A DNA stretch of 64,000 bases from Gemmobacter sp. 24YEA27 (GTDB lineage Bacteria; Pseudomonadota; Alphaproteobacteria; Rhodobacterales; Rhodobacteraceae). The DNA lies in NCBI RefSeq assembly GCF_030052995.1, contig NZ_JASJPW010000001.1, positions 1,664,001 to 1,728,000 on the forward strand, read 5' to 3'. Under the pieces are notes generated by a model. It did not search any database, was not told the DNA's origin, and saw nothing but the letters and a program-made list of their open reading frames with translations. Positions 1-8,537 of the stretch are shown in pieces (position 1 is the stretch's first letter; every line of letters begins with the position of its first letter). The position numbers were made by a program, and so were the translations under genes.

Positions 1-36
1 GGCACCGCCCACGGCGGCAAGCACGAGTTTCTTCAT
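1..36 (-). CDS. Start of an exported protein, probably an S41 C-terminal processing protease (partial)
   Basis: Only the first 12 codons lie in the window; they read MKKLVLAAVGGA on the minus strand, a typical signal-peptide start with two lysines followed by a hydrophobic stretch. A GAGGT ribosome binding site lies just upstream of the ATG, and the gene begins 7 bases after the stop of the EnvC-like gene, so it is the next gene of that operon. In Rhodobacterales the gene after gpmI-envC is usually the periplasmic carboxyl-terminal protease CtpA. The product name is therefore inferred from position, not from visible protease motifs. Confidence 0.5.
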   Translation of the reverse strand, partial: MKKLVLAAVGGA

Positions 37-43
37 AAGGACC

Positions 44-1294
44 TCAGTCTCCTGTCGAGGCAGTGGCGGCGAACCATTCGGTCGGATCGACCGCAGTGGC
101 CCCCATTCTCAGTTCCAAGTAAAGCGTTTCCGTGGCTTCTGCACCAGCCCCGCTTTTCGATCCGTTCGGCGCAAGCGGCGCCTGTTCGGTGGGTTCCGGC
201 GCGGAACCGCTGCCGTCACTGCCGCCCATCAGGCCAAGCGGGGCGCCGGTTGCGACAACTTCGCCCACTTCGCCATAAACCGTTCCGAGCCCGCCCAGAA
301 CCAGAAGATAGCCGTCACCGAGCTCGAGGATGATCACATTTCCGTAGTCGAGCAGTGGACCGAGATAGCGGATGGTGCCGGGCCAGGGGGCGGTGACCAG
401 CGCGCGGGGCCTTGTGGCAAGCGTCATGCCGGGGCGGCGCACACCGGCGCCATCGGCCTCATCGGGGCGCCGGATCAGGCTGCCCACCACCGGCAAAGGC
501 AATACGCCCATCGCGGTGACAAAGGGGCGGGGTGCCGCGCCATCGGTCGAGGTCTCGATCAGCCCGGCGGCGAAACTGTCCAGCGTATCGGCGCTTTCCA
601 GCAAAGCGCGCAGGATCACCGGATCATCGGTGAAGCGTTTGGGCAGATCGGTGCGCGCCGAGATTGCCTTTGACAGCGCGGTACGTGCTGCCTGGGCCGA
701 GGCGAGCCCGTCGGTCAGATGCTGCCCGGCAGAGACCTGCAGCGCCCTGAGATCGGCCAGTTCCTGAAGTTCGCGGCGCAGCTGATCGGCCTCGGCCTGG
801 ATCAGCGGCGTGACTTCGGCCACCAGCATGCCCGAGCGGGCAGTGCCAAGCGGCCCTGCCGGGTGGATCAGCAATAAGGGCCCGCGGTTCTGTTCCATCT
901 GCGCCAGCGCCGAGACCAGCTGACCCACGCGGTCGCGCTTGGCGTTGAAGCGCAGTTTCAGCACTTCCTCGCGCAGTTCCGCCTGACGCAGGGCTTCGCG
1001 CAGCGCGGCAAGGCCTTCCTCATAGGCACGCACGGTCTGGGTCAGCGCGGCCACCTGGGTGCGGCCCGTGGTCGCCGCCTCCATTGCCGCCACCGCGTCG
1101 CGCAGCTGGCCAGAGGCGCGCGCCGCCTGGTCGGAAACCGTCAGCCCGGCATCGGTCGTCATCGCAGGCTCTGCCACAGGCAGCGCGGCTGCCGTCTCGT
1201 CCGGCTCTGCCTCCTGGGCGCGGGTCATCGGCGGCGCCAGCATCAGCGCGAGCACGAAACCGCCCCAGACAAAAGAGCCGCGCGCGGACGTCAT
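44..1294 (-). CDS. EnvC-like murein hydrolase activator (degenerate M23/LytM domain)
   Basis: A 416-residue periplasmic protein. The N-terminus has a hydrophobic signal peptide ending near TRA-QE. Residues of roughly 40-230 are rich in Ala, Glu, Leu and Arg and look like a long coiled coil. The C-terminal 120 residues have the LytM fold pattern (GNVIILELGDGYLLVLGGL, then GEVGEVVATGAPLGLMGG) but lack the metal-binding histidines of active M23 peptidases, as in EnvC/NlpD proteins that activate amidases at the division site. The start at 1294 was chosen because its ATG overlaps the gpmI stop by four bases; the longer reading frame to 1507 lies inside gpmI. A low-complexity insert near the C-terminus (GGSDGSGSAPEPTEQAP) looks disordered. 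Confidence 0.85.
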   Translation of the reverse strand: MTSARGSFVWGGFVLALMLAPPMTRAQEAEPDETAAALPVAEPAMTTDAGLTVSDQAARASGQLRDAVAAMEAATTGRTQVAALTQTVRAYEEGLAALREALRQAELREEVLKLRFNAKRDRVGQLVSALAQMEQNRGPLLLIHPAGPLGTARSGMLVAEVTPLIQAEADQLRRELQELADLRALQVSAGQHLTDGLASAQAARTALSKAISARTDLPKRFTDDPVILRALLESADTLDSFAAGLIETSTDGAAPRPFVTAMGVLPLPVVGSLIRRPDEADGAGVRRPGMTLATRPRALVTAPWPGTIRYLGPLLDYGNVIILELGDGYLLVLGGLGTVYGEVGEVVATGAPLGLMGGSDGSGSAPEPTEQAPLAPNGSKSGAGAEATETLYLELRMGATAVDPTEWFAATASTGD

Positions 1295-2826
1295 CGCAGG
1301 ATCAGGCTTTCGCCGGTCATCTCGGCAGGTTTTTCCAGCCCCATCAGATCCAGCAGTGTCGGCGCGAGATCCGCCAGCCTGCCACCGCTGCGCAGATGCG
1401 CGCCGCCCTGAATGCCGGTCGGGCCGCCGACCAGGATCACCGGTACCGGGTTCAGCGTATGGGCAGTATGGGGCTGATGCGTGACCGGATCGGTCATCAC
1501 ATCGCAATTGCCGTGATCGGCACAGATCACCATGGCGCCACCGGCTTTTTCCAGGGCGGCAAGCGCAGCCGTCAGGCCCTGATCCACCGCCTCGCAGGCC
1601 TTTACGGCGGCCCCGATCTTGCCGGTATGGCCGACCATATCGGGATTGGCGTAGTTCACGACGATCAGGTCATAGCCTTTTTCAATGGCTTCGACGAATT
1701 TCGCGGTAACCTCCGGCGCCGACATCTCGGGTTGCAGATCATAGGTCGCCACTTTCGGCGATTGCGGCATGAAGCGGTCTTCACCGGGGAAGGGCTCTTC
1801 GCGGCCGCCATTGAGGAAGAAGGTTACATGCGGATATTTCTCGGTTTCCGCGAGGCGGAACTGGGTCTTGCCCTGTTTCGCCACCCATTCGCCCAGCGTG
1901 TTCACGATATCCTGTTTGGGAAACATCGTGGTCATGTAGTGGTTATGGGCCTCGGAATAATCGACCATGCCGAGGTGCGCGACCAGCTGCGGGCGGCGGC
2001 CGGGGTCAAAGCCGTCGAAATCCGGCTGGCCGATGGCGGCGAGGATCTCGCGCGCGCGGTCGGCGCGGAAGTTCAGGAAGAAAAGCCCGTCGCCGTCTTT
2101 CATCCCTTGGTAATCGCCGATCACGGTCGCGGGGATGAATTCATCGGTCAGGCCCGCAGCATAGGCCTGGGCAATCGCCTGACCGGCGCTTGTCCCCGCC
2201 ACACCCTTGCCATGCACCATCGCCTCATAGGCGGTCTGCACACGCTCCCAGCGATTGTCGCGGTCCATCGCGAAATAGCGCCCGGTGACGGTGACGATCT
2301 TCACCGAAGGCGGCAGCGCGGCCTCGATCGCAGCGATCTGGCTCGCGGCGGAAGAGGGCGCCACATCGCGCCCGTCGGTGATCGCATGGATCACCACTTT
2401 CACGCCTTCCGCCGCGATGATCTTCGCGGCCTCGATCAGATGCGCCTGATGGGCATGGACACCGCCGGGCGAGCAAAGCCCCGCCAGATGCGCGGTGCCG
2501 CCCGAGGCCTCAAGCGCCGCAATGAACTGCCTGAGTGCCGGTTCTGCGCCGAAAGAGCCGGTCTCGATGGCCAGGTCGATCTGGCCGAGATCCATCGCCA
2601 CCACGCGGCCCGCGCCGATATTGGTATGGCCAACCTCGGAATTTCCCATCTGCCCGGATGGCAGCCCGACATCGGGGCCAAAGGTCACAAGGGTGGAACT
2701 GGGCCGCGTGGCCATCAGGTTGCGAAAGGTCGGAATATGGGCCTGGGCCGGGGCCGAGGTTGCCGGGTCCGGCCCGATCCCCCATCCGTCGAGGATGCAT
2801 AAAACGACGGGTTTGGGAACAGACAT
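1291..2826 (-). CDS. gpmI: 2,3-bisphosphoglycerate-independent phosphoglycerate mutase
   Basis: A 511-residue cytosolic enzyme that interconverts 3- and 2-phosphoglycerate in glycolysis and gluconeogenesis, of the usual length for the family. The sequence opens with VVLCILDGWG, the first metal-binding segment of the alkaline-phosphatase-like fold. GQMGNSEVGH carries the phosphorylated serine, ITDGRDVAP binds substrate, and CADHGNCD near the C-terminus supplies Mn2+ ligands. The ATG at 2826 follows a GAGAGGTC ribosome binding site. The gene is first of a translationally coupled set with the EnvC-like activator and the probable S41 protease, the usual Rhodobacterales arrangement. Confidence 0.97.
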   Translation of the reverse strand: MSVPKPVVLCILDGWGIGPDPATSAPAQAHIPTFRNLMATRPSSTLVTFGPDVGLPSGQMGNSEVGHTNIGAGRVVAMDLGQIDLAIETGSFGAEPALRQFIAALEASGGTAHLAGLCSPGGVHAHQAHLIEAAKIIAAEGVKVVIHAITDGRDVAPSSAASQIAAIEAALPPSVKIVTVTGRYFAMDRDNRWERVQTAYEAMVHGKGVAGTSAGQAIAQAYAAGLTDEFIPATVIGDYQGMKDGDGLFFLNFRADRAREILAAIGQPDFDGFDPGRRPQLVAHLGMVDYSEAHNHYMTTMFPKQDIVNTLGEWVAKQGKTQFRLAETEKYPHVTFFLNGGREEPFPGEDRFMPQSPKVATYDLQPEMSAPEVTAKFVEAIEKGYDLIVVNYANPDMVGHTGKIGAAVKACEAVDQGLTAALAALEKAGGAMVICADHGNCDVMTDPVTHQPHTAHTLNPVPVILVGGPTGIQGGAHLRSGGRLADLAPTLLDLMGLEKPAEMTGESLILR

Positions 2827-2922
2827 GCGCGACCTCTCAGGCAGTAACGGGCCAAGTTTTACGCGCGGCCCGGGGGCAGAGCAACCGCAGAAAGCCGCCA
2901 TTCCCGCCCGCCGGGGCCTCTG

Positions 2923-3810
2923 TCACAGAGCTTTGTTGTGCCTTGCGCGAACCCGCTGCCGCCAGAGCGTGAAGAGCCCGGCCGCCACCACGATCACCGC
3001 CCCGATCACCACATTGATGCGCAGATTCTCATTGAGGAAAACCAGACCGAGGAACGAGACGAATGGCAGCTGGAAATAGGCGAAGGGCTGGATATCCGAG
3101 GCTTCGGCCACGTCATAGGCCTTGATCAGGAGCCAGTGCCCCAGCACGGCAGTGCAGCACAGAATGGCCATCAGGCCCCAGTCGAAGCCGGACATGTTCT
3201 GCCAGTGCATCAGGCCAAACGGCGTGATGAAAACCGCCCCCGTGATCCCGGTCCAGAAGAAACTGGTCGAGGCACTGTCCTCGCGCGCCACATAGCGGGT
3301 CAAAAGCCCGTAAAGTGCAAACATGGCGGCGGCCGAAAGCGGCAAAAGCGCCCAGGGGGTGAAAACGCCGCCGCCCGGGTTGAGGATGACAATCACGCCG
3401 ACAAAACCGACCAGCACCGCCAGCCAGCGCCGCCAGCCGACCTTTTCGCCAAGGATGGGCCCTGAAAACAGCGTCACCAGCAGCGGATAGACCACGAAAA
3501 CCGCATGGGTCTCGATCAGGCCCAGCCTGATAAAGGCCACAACCATGACGCAGATCTCCGCCACCAGCAGAAAGCCGCGCAGGATCTGCAACAGGGGATA
3601 GCGGCCTTTTGCCGCCGCTTTCAGCCCGCCCGGGCTGCGCGCCGCCAGCGCCAGCACGAAAACGGTCATGAACCAGAAGCGGATCATCACCACCATATAG
3701 ATGTTCACCGCCTCGCCGAGATGGCGCGACAGGCCATCCTGTATGGCAAAAATCGCCGAAGTGGCGATCATCAACAGGATACCGAGTCGGGTGTTCTGGG
3801 GCGCGCTCAT
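2923..3810 (-). CDS. EamA/DMT-family transporter
   Basis: A 295-residue inner-membrane protein with about ten hydrophobic segments in two EamA repeats, typical of drug/metabolite transporters. The first helix reads LGILLMIATSAIFAIQDGLS. A conserved motif at the start of the second repeat (GPILGEKVGWRRWLAVLVGF) fits members that export small metabolites. The substrate cannot be read from the sequence. The start at 3810 (MSAPQNTR) gives an N-terminus directly before helix one; the longer frame to 3912 adds a residue string with no membrane or domain character. The gene is same-strand with neighbours but separated by 90-180 bases, so it may be its own transcription unit. Confidence 0.88.
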   Translation of the reverse strand: MSAPQNTRLGILLMIATSAIFAIQDGLSRHLGEAVNIYMVVMIRFWFMTVFVLALAARSPGGLKAAAKGRYPLLQILRGFLLVAEICVMVVAFIRLGLIETHAVFVVYPLLVTLFSGPILGEKVGWRRWLAVLVGFVGVIVILNPGGGVFTPWALLPLSAAAMFALYGLLTRYVAREDSASTSFFWTGITGAVFITPFGLMHWQNMSGFDWGLMAILCCTAVLGHWLLIKAYDVAEASDIQPFAYFQLPFVSFLGLVFLNENLRINVVIGAVIVVAAGLFTLWRQRVRARHNKAL

Positions 3811-3987
3811 GATGCTGTCACCGCTATCACGGAGAACAGGGCTGCAACAGGGGCGAGGGCCGCGATCCTGCCCCGTGACATTTCTGGCAGCCTTGCGCTT
3901 TTTGCAAAGCACCGCCGCTTTTGCCCGGCGCTGCAGCAGGCGTCCTGTTGTCGCGAGCAGTTGTGCAAGGGTGAAAAGGAACAGCTT

Positions 3988-5154
3988 TCAGCCCGGCCCG
4001 GCATCCCGGCCCGGCAAGACCGGCGTGGCGGCGTCCGGGGCCAGCTCTTCGAAGTCGAAATTATCAAGCCGGCGGGCTCGTTTGCCGGCCTTGTCCGAGG
4101 AGATGCGGATCTCTTCGATATCCCGCGCCGCCATCTGGAAATGGCGGTCAAGATTGACGACCCGCGCGCCAAGCCGATCCACATCCTGCGACAAAAGCGA
4201 GAGCTCCTTGCGGATGGCGCCGGCCTGTTCGCGCATCCGCGCGTCTTTCAGCACTGCGCGCATCGTGTTCAGCGTCGCCATGCATGTGGTCGGAGAGACG
4301 ATCCAGACCCGGGCGGCAAATCCCTCACGCACGAGCTCGGGGAAATTCGCATGCAACTCGGCATAGACCGCTTCCGAGGGCAGGAACATCAGCGCGCCAT
4401 CGGCGGTTTCGCCTTCGAGGATATAACGCTCCGAGATGGCGCGGATATGGGCGCGCAACGCCTGGCGCAACAGCTGCGCCGCCTCATGGCTCTGGCGCGG
4501 GGTGTCGGCGCGGCGCAGCGCCTCGTAGGATTCCAGCGGGAATTTCGCATCGATCACGATGGGGCCGGGGGGCTTTGGCAGATGCACGAGGCAATCCGGG
4601 CGGCGCCCGTTCGAAAGTGTCGCCTGCATCGTATAGCTGTCGGCGGGAAGCGCCTTTGACACGATGTCATGCAGCTGGATCTCGCCAAAGGCGCCGCGTG
4701 TTTGCTTATTGGCCAGAATGTCCTGCAAAGACAGGATGTTGCCCGAAAGATTCTCGATCTTTTCCTGGGCTTTGTCGATGGTTTCCAGCCGCTGATGCAA
4801 CTCTCCCAAGGATCGCGCGGTGCGGGTCGAGGTGCCATGCAGCGCCTCGGTCATCTGGCGCTGCACATCGGCGAGGCGGGCTTCCATCAGCTTCAGCATC
4901 GAAACCTGCGACGCGGCCTGAGCCTCAGAGACATGGCTCAGCCCGCCAGAAAGCCGTTCCTGCCCCTCGGACAGCGCCTGGACGCGGTGGCTCATCCAGG
5001 CGATCTCGTTCATCACGGGCTGCGCGGAATTGCCCGCACGATTGGCCGCGCGCAGGATCAGGATCAACAGCGCGATGAGGGTAACGCCCGCCGCCCCGAT
5101 GATCAGGATCTCAGGCGCATTCCAGGCATAGCTCTGGCCGAAAACCGTGATCAT
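3988..5154 (-). CDS. rmuC: DNA recombination protein RmuC
   Basis: A 388-residue RmuC-family protein, proposed to limit DNA inversions at short inverted repeats; a nuclease role is predicted for the family but not proven. One membrane anchor lies at about residues 16-35 (ILIIGAAGVTLIALLILIL), followed by a long coiled coil. The conserved core includes GAFGEIQLHDIVSKALP, DCLVHLPKPPGPIVIDAKFPLESYEAL and FLPSEAVYAELHANFPELV. The ATG at 5154 overlaps the mutL stop by four bases, so the two are translationally coupled. Pairing with mutL makes a role in DNA maintenance plausible. Confidence 0.93.
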   Translation of the reverse strand: MITVFGQSYAWNAPEILIIGAAGVTLIALLILILRAANRAGNSAQPVMNEIAWMSHRVQALSEGQERLSGGLSHVSEAQAASQVSMLKLMEARLADVQRQMTEALHGTSTRTARSLGELHQRLETIDKAQEKIENLSGNILSLQDILANKQTRGAFGEIQLHDIVSKALPADSYTMQATLSNGRRPDCLVHLPKPPGPIVIDAKFPLESYEALRRADTPRQSHEAAQLLRQALRAHIRAISERYILEGETADGALMFLPSEAVYAELHANFPELVREGFAARVWIVSPTTCMATLNTMRAVLKDARMREQAGAIRKELSLLSQDVDRLGARVVNLDRHFQMAARDIEEIRISSDKAGKRARRLDNFDFEELAPDAATPVLPGRDAGPG

Positions 5155-7052
5155 CTGCGCCCGAAAAGCCGCTCAATATCATGCAGTTTCAGCTCGACCC
5201 AGGTGGGGCGGCCATGATTGCACTGACCGGAATTCGGCGTGACCTCCATCTCGCGCAAGAGCGCATTCATCTCTTCCGGGCGCATCTGCCGGCCAGAACG
5301 GACCGAGCCATGGCAGGCCATGCGCGACAGCACCGCGTCGATTTTCGCGCGGGTCAGCTGGCTGTCGCCCTGATCCGCCAGCTCGTCGAGAATGTCGCGG
5401 ATCAGCGCGGCGGCGTTGACCTCACCAAGGATCGCGGGGGTCTCGGTTACCGAGATTGCCGAACCGCCAAAGGGCTCGATCACAAGGCCCGCCCCGGCGA
5501 GGCTTTCCGCCGCCGAGAGGATCAGGCTCGCATCCGGGGCCGACAGGGTGATTATTTCCGGAATCAGCAGCACCTGGCGCGGGATCTCGCGGCTGGCCAT
5601 CTGCACTTTCAGCCGCTCATAAACCAGGCGTTCATGCGCGGCATGCTGGTCGACGATGACGATGCCGTCCGGGGTCTGGGCAATGATCCAGTTTTCATGC
5701 AACTGGGCGCGGGCGGCGCCAAGGGGGAAGCTCTGCGGCGCGGGCTCGGGCCCTGCCGGATCCTGATCCCGGATCTGCGCCGAGGTCGCGCCCAGGTCTG
5801 CAATCGTGTTGACCTGGGGGGCTTCGGCGAAGCCGGAGGCGGGCAGGGGCGCCTGAAAGGCGAAGGCCTGGGCGAGGGTGCTCTGCGCAGGACGGTGCGG
5901 CAGGTCATGTGCAAATGTCGGCCGCATCGGCTGGGGCGCGAGGCTCTGGCCCGGCCGGAAAGCCCCGATTGTCTCGGCCCCCACCGTGGTCGAGGCCCGA
6001 TGGCCCGCTCCGGTCAGGGCCGTCCGTATCGCGGTGATGATCAGCGCGCGCGCGGCATCGGGTTCGCGAAACCGCACTTCGGATTTCGCCGGATGCACAT
6101 TCACGTCGACCCGTTCGGGATCGACAATCAGATTCAGCACCGCCGCCGGATGGCGGTCGCGTGACAGCACGTCGAAATAGGCGGCCCGGAGCGCGCCGAG
6201 CAGCAGGCGGTCATTCACCGGGCGGCCATTGACGAAGAGATATTGCTGCGTCGAAGAGCCGCGCGAATAGGTCGGCAGCGCGGCATAGCCCAGCAAAGCG
6301 AGACCGTCACGGCTGGCATCAATCGCCATGGCATTGGCGGTGAAATCCGCCCCGATGATCCGCGTAAGCCGCCCCTGCAGCGCGTCAAACAGATCGCCCT
6401 GTTCGGGATCGAGCCGCAGGATCACCCTTGGCCCGTCGGCGGTCACCTCGGACAGGGTGAAGCCCACTGCCGGCTCGGCCATGGCGAGGCGTTTGATCAC
6501 TTCATGGATCGCCTGGGCCTCGGCCCGGTCTGAACGCATGAATTTCAGCCGTGCTGGCGTTGCATGGAACAGATCGCGCAGCTCGACCACAGTGCCCGAG
6601 GTCAGCGCGGCCGGTCGCGGCCCGTCAAGTCGCCCGCCGGTGCAGGTGATCAGGGCCGCGTCAAACCCCGCTGCGCGCGAGGTGATCACCAGCCGCCCGA
6701 CGGCGCCCAGGGAGGGCAGCGCCTCGCCGCGAAACCCGAAGGAACGGATGTTCAGCAGATCACTGCCGTCGATTTTCGAGGTGGCATGGCGGCTCAGCGC
6801 CAGCGGCAGATCCTCGGGCGTCATGCCGCAGCCGTCATCGCTGACCCGGATCAGTGTCTTGCCGCCATCGGTATATTCGACCCTGATCCGCGTCGCGCCT
6901 GCATCCAGCGCGTTTTCCACCAGCTCTTTCACGGCGGATGCGGGCCGTTCCACCACTTCACCGGCGGCAATGCGGTTGATCGCGGCCTCGTCCAGCTGAC
7001 GGATCACAGGACGCGCGGCTTCTTGCGAGAGGTTGGGGGCGAACTGGCTCAT
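5151..7052 (-). CDS. mutL: DNA mismatch repair protein MutL
   Basis: A 633-residue MutL that couples MutS mismatch recognition to strand excision. The N-terminal GHKL ATPase is complete: AAGEVVERPASAVKELVENA, SDDGCGM and GFRGEALPS. A variable proline/alanine-rich linker covers about residues 345-440. The C-terminal domain has the metal-binding endonuclease motif DQHAAHERLVYERL, plus MACHGSVRSG and CNHGRP, so this is the endonuclease type expected in bacteria lacking MutH. The start at 7052 (MSQFAPNLSQ) leaves a short leader before the conserved IRQLDEAAINRIAAGEVV. rmuC overlaps its 3' end. Confidence 0.97.
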   Translation of the reverse strand: MSQFAPNLSQEAARPVIRQLDEAAINRIAAGEVVERPASAVKELVENALDAGATRIRVEYTDGGKTLIRVSDDGCGMTPEDLPLALSRHATSKIDGSDLLNIRSFGFRGEALPSLGAVGRLVITSRAAGFDAALITCTGGRLDGPRPAALTSGTVVELRDLFHATPARLKFMRSDRAEAQAIHEVIKRLAMAEPAVGFTLSEVTADGPRVILRLDPEQGDLFDALQGRLTRIIGADFTANAMAIDASRDGLALLGYAALPTYSRGSSTQQYLFVNGRPVNDRLLLGALRAAYFDVLSRDRHPAAVLNLIVDPERVDVNVHPAKSEVRFREPDAARALIITAIRTALTGAGHRASTTVGAETIGAFRPGQSLAPQPMRPTFAHDLPHRPAQSTLAQAFAFQAPLPASGFAEAPQVNTIADLGATSAQIRDQDPAGPEPAPQSFPLGAARAQLHENWIIAQTPDGIVIVDQHAAHERLVYERLKVQMASREIPRQVLLIPEIITLSAPDASLILSAAESLAGAGLVIEPFGGSAISVTETPAILGEVNAAALIRDILDELADQGDSQLTRAKIDAVLSRMACHGSVRSGRQMRPEEMNALLREMEVTPNSGQCNHGRPTWVELKLHDIERLFGRR

Positions 7053-7157
7053 GCCGCAATATCTAGCAGCGGATGGCGAGTCGCGAAAGGCCCGCCAGTG
7101 CCCGCCCGGCCTGCCGGTCTCTCCGCACAGGTCGCCCCGCGCGCGGCGGGGAGGGGG

Positions 7158-7180
7158 CAGGGGAGGGTTGCCCTCCCCTG
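7158..7180. terminator. Perfect 10-bp hairpin between the M16 pair and mutL
   Basis: CAGGGGAGGG and CCCTCCCCTG form a perfect 10-bp stem around a 3-base loop, in the 172-base gap between the end of the M16 peptidase genes (7225) and the start of mutL (7052). It is well placed to end M16 transcription on the minus strand. No clear T-run follows on that strand, so an intrinsic terminator is only probable. Confidence 0.45.
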
Positions 7181-7224
7181 CTTTGTTCAGGAAAATAACG
7201 GCCTGCCAGGCGCTGAGCCGCGCG

Positions 7225-8537
7225 TCACGGCGTCGGGGTCACATCCACCGGCTGGCCCACCACGACGAAACGCAGCGCCTCGGGCTGATAAAGCTGCGCT
7301 GCCACCCGTTTCACATCCTCCATCGTGACCGCTTCGATCTTTGCATTGCGGGTGTTCGGATAATCGATCGGCATCCCCTGCATCTGCATGCCCACAAGGA
7401 TCGAGGCAATCGGCGCATTGCCGTCAAAGCGCAACGGATAGGCGCCGGTCAGATAGGTCTTCGCATCGTTAAGCTCTTTCTCGCTGATCCCTTCGGTCGC
7501 GATCTTTGCCCATTGCGCGCGGATCACGCTGATCGCCTCGGCGACCTTGTCATTCGAGGCCTGGAACTGCCCGAGATAGCTGTCCGAATGATCCATCCCC
7601 ACGAGATAGGTCCCGATCCCATAGGTCAACCCGCGCTTGTCGCGCACCTCGGTCATCAGCCGGGCCGAAAACCGCCCGCCGCCCATCACCTCATTCAGGA
7701 CGAAGGCCGCAAAGAAATCCGGGTCCTTCTGCGAAATCCCCGACTGGCCAAACACCACCACCGATTGCGGCGAGGGGAAATCGATCACGCTCACCCCGGT
7801 GGCAGCAGCCAGGGCGCCGCGCCGGGCAGGGGGGCGCCGGTTTCCGGCAGGCCGCCCAGCACGCGATCGATGATCAGCCCCAGCTCTTCGGCGGTGATAT
7901 CACCCGCGGCCGAGATATAGACATTCTCACGCGCAAGAGCGGTCTTCCAGGCCTCGACGATATCGGCGCGGCTCAGGGCCGCAACTGATGCAAGCGTGCC
8001 GCGCCCGGTGCTGCCATAGGGATGTTCGCCATAAGCCAGCTGATCAAAGGTCTGCGACGCAATCGAGGAAGGATCGCGCAATTCGGAACGCAGGCCCGAG
8101 AGCACCTGTTCGCGCACCCTGGTCACCGCATCCTCATCAAAGCGCGGCCTGTTCAGCGCGAGGGCCAGCAGATCCACCGCCTCATCGCGGTTCTCGCTCA
8201 GAAACCGGGCCGAGACCGAAAAGGTATCGGTCGAGGCCGCGAAGGAAAACGAGGCCGCAAGGCTGTCTCTCGCCTCGGCAAAGCCCTTGCTGTCGAGATC
8301 GCCGGCGCCTTCCTCGATCAGCCCCGACATGAGGTAAATCGCGCCGCGTTTGCCCGGATCATCCAGCGAAGTGCCGCCGCGAAAGCGGATCTCCAGCGCG
8401 GTAAAGGGGATATTGTGATCCTCGACCAGCCAGGCGGTCAGCCCGCCGGGGCTTTTCACCTCTTTGATCGGAATATCGGCGCAGGCGAGACCCGGGATTA
8501 GGATCGCAACCGCTGCGACCAGAGCACGAAACATCAT
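7225..8537 (-). pseudogene. M16 family peptidase, inactive-type subunit, split by a -1 frameshift
   Basis: Two adjacent minus-strand frames together make one normal M16 protein of about 437 residues. The front part (7791-8537, 248 residues) has a signal peptide (MMFRALVAAVAILIPGLACA) and an N-terminal M16 domain without HxxEH, so it is the non-catalytic partner type. It stops after APWLLPPG. The back part (7225-7794, 189 residues) begins with GTG, resumes as VSVIDFPSPQSVVVFG and holds the conserved RFSARLMTEVRDKRGLTYG. The frames overlap as GTGA at a run of four C (7794-7797, plus strand); one extra base restores PPGVSVIDF. It overlaps the catalytic M16 gene upstream by four bases. This is either an assembly error, a true frameshift, or two coupled half-proteins; I favour the first. 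Confidence 0.75.

Noticed and set aside
1084..2802. Plus-strand open frame of 572 codons
   Set aside because: Antisense to gpmI, composition dominated by Arg/Gly/His, no recognisable motif; a by-product of high GC codon use.
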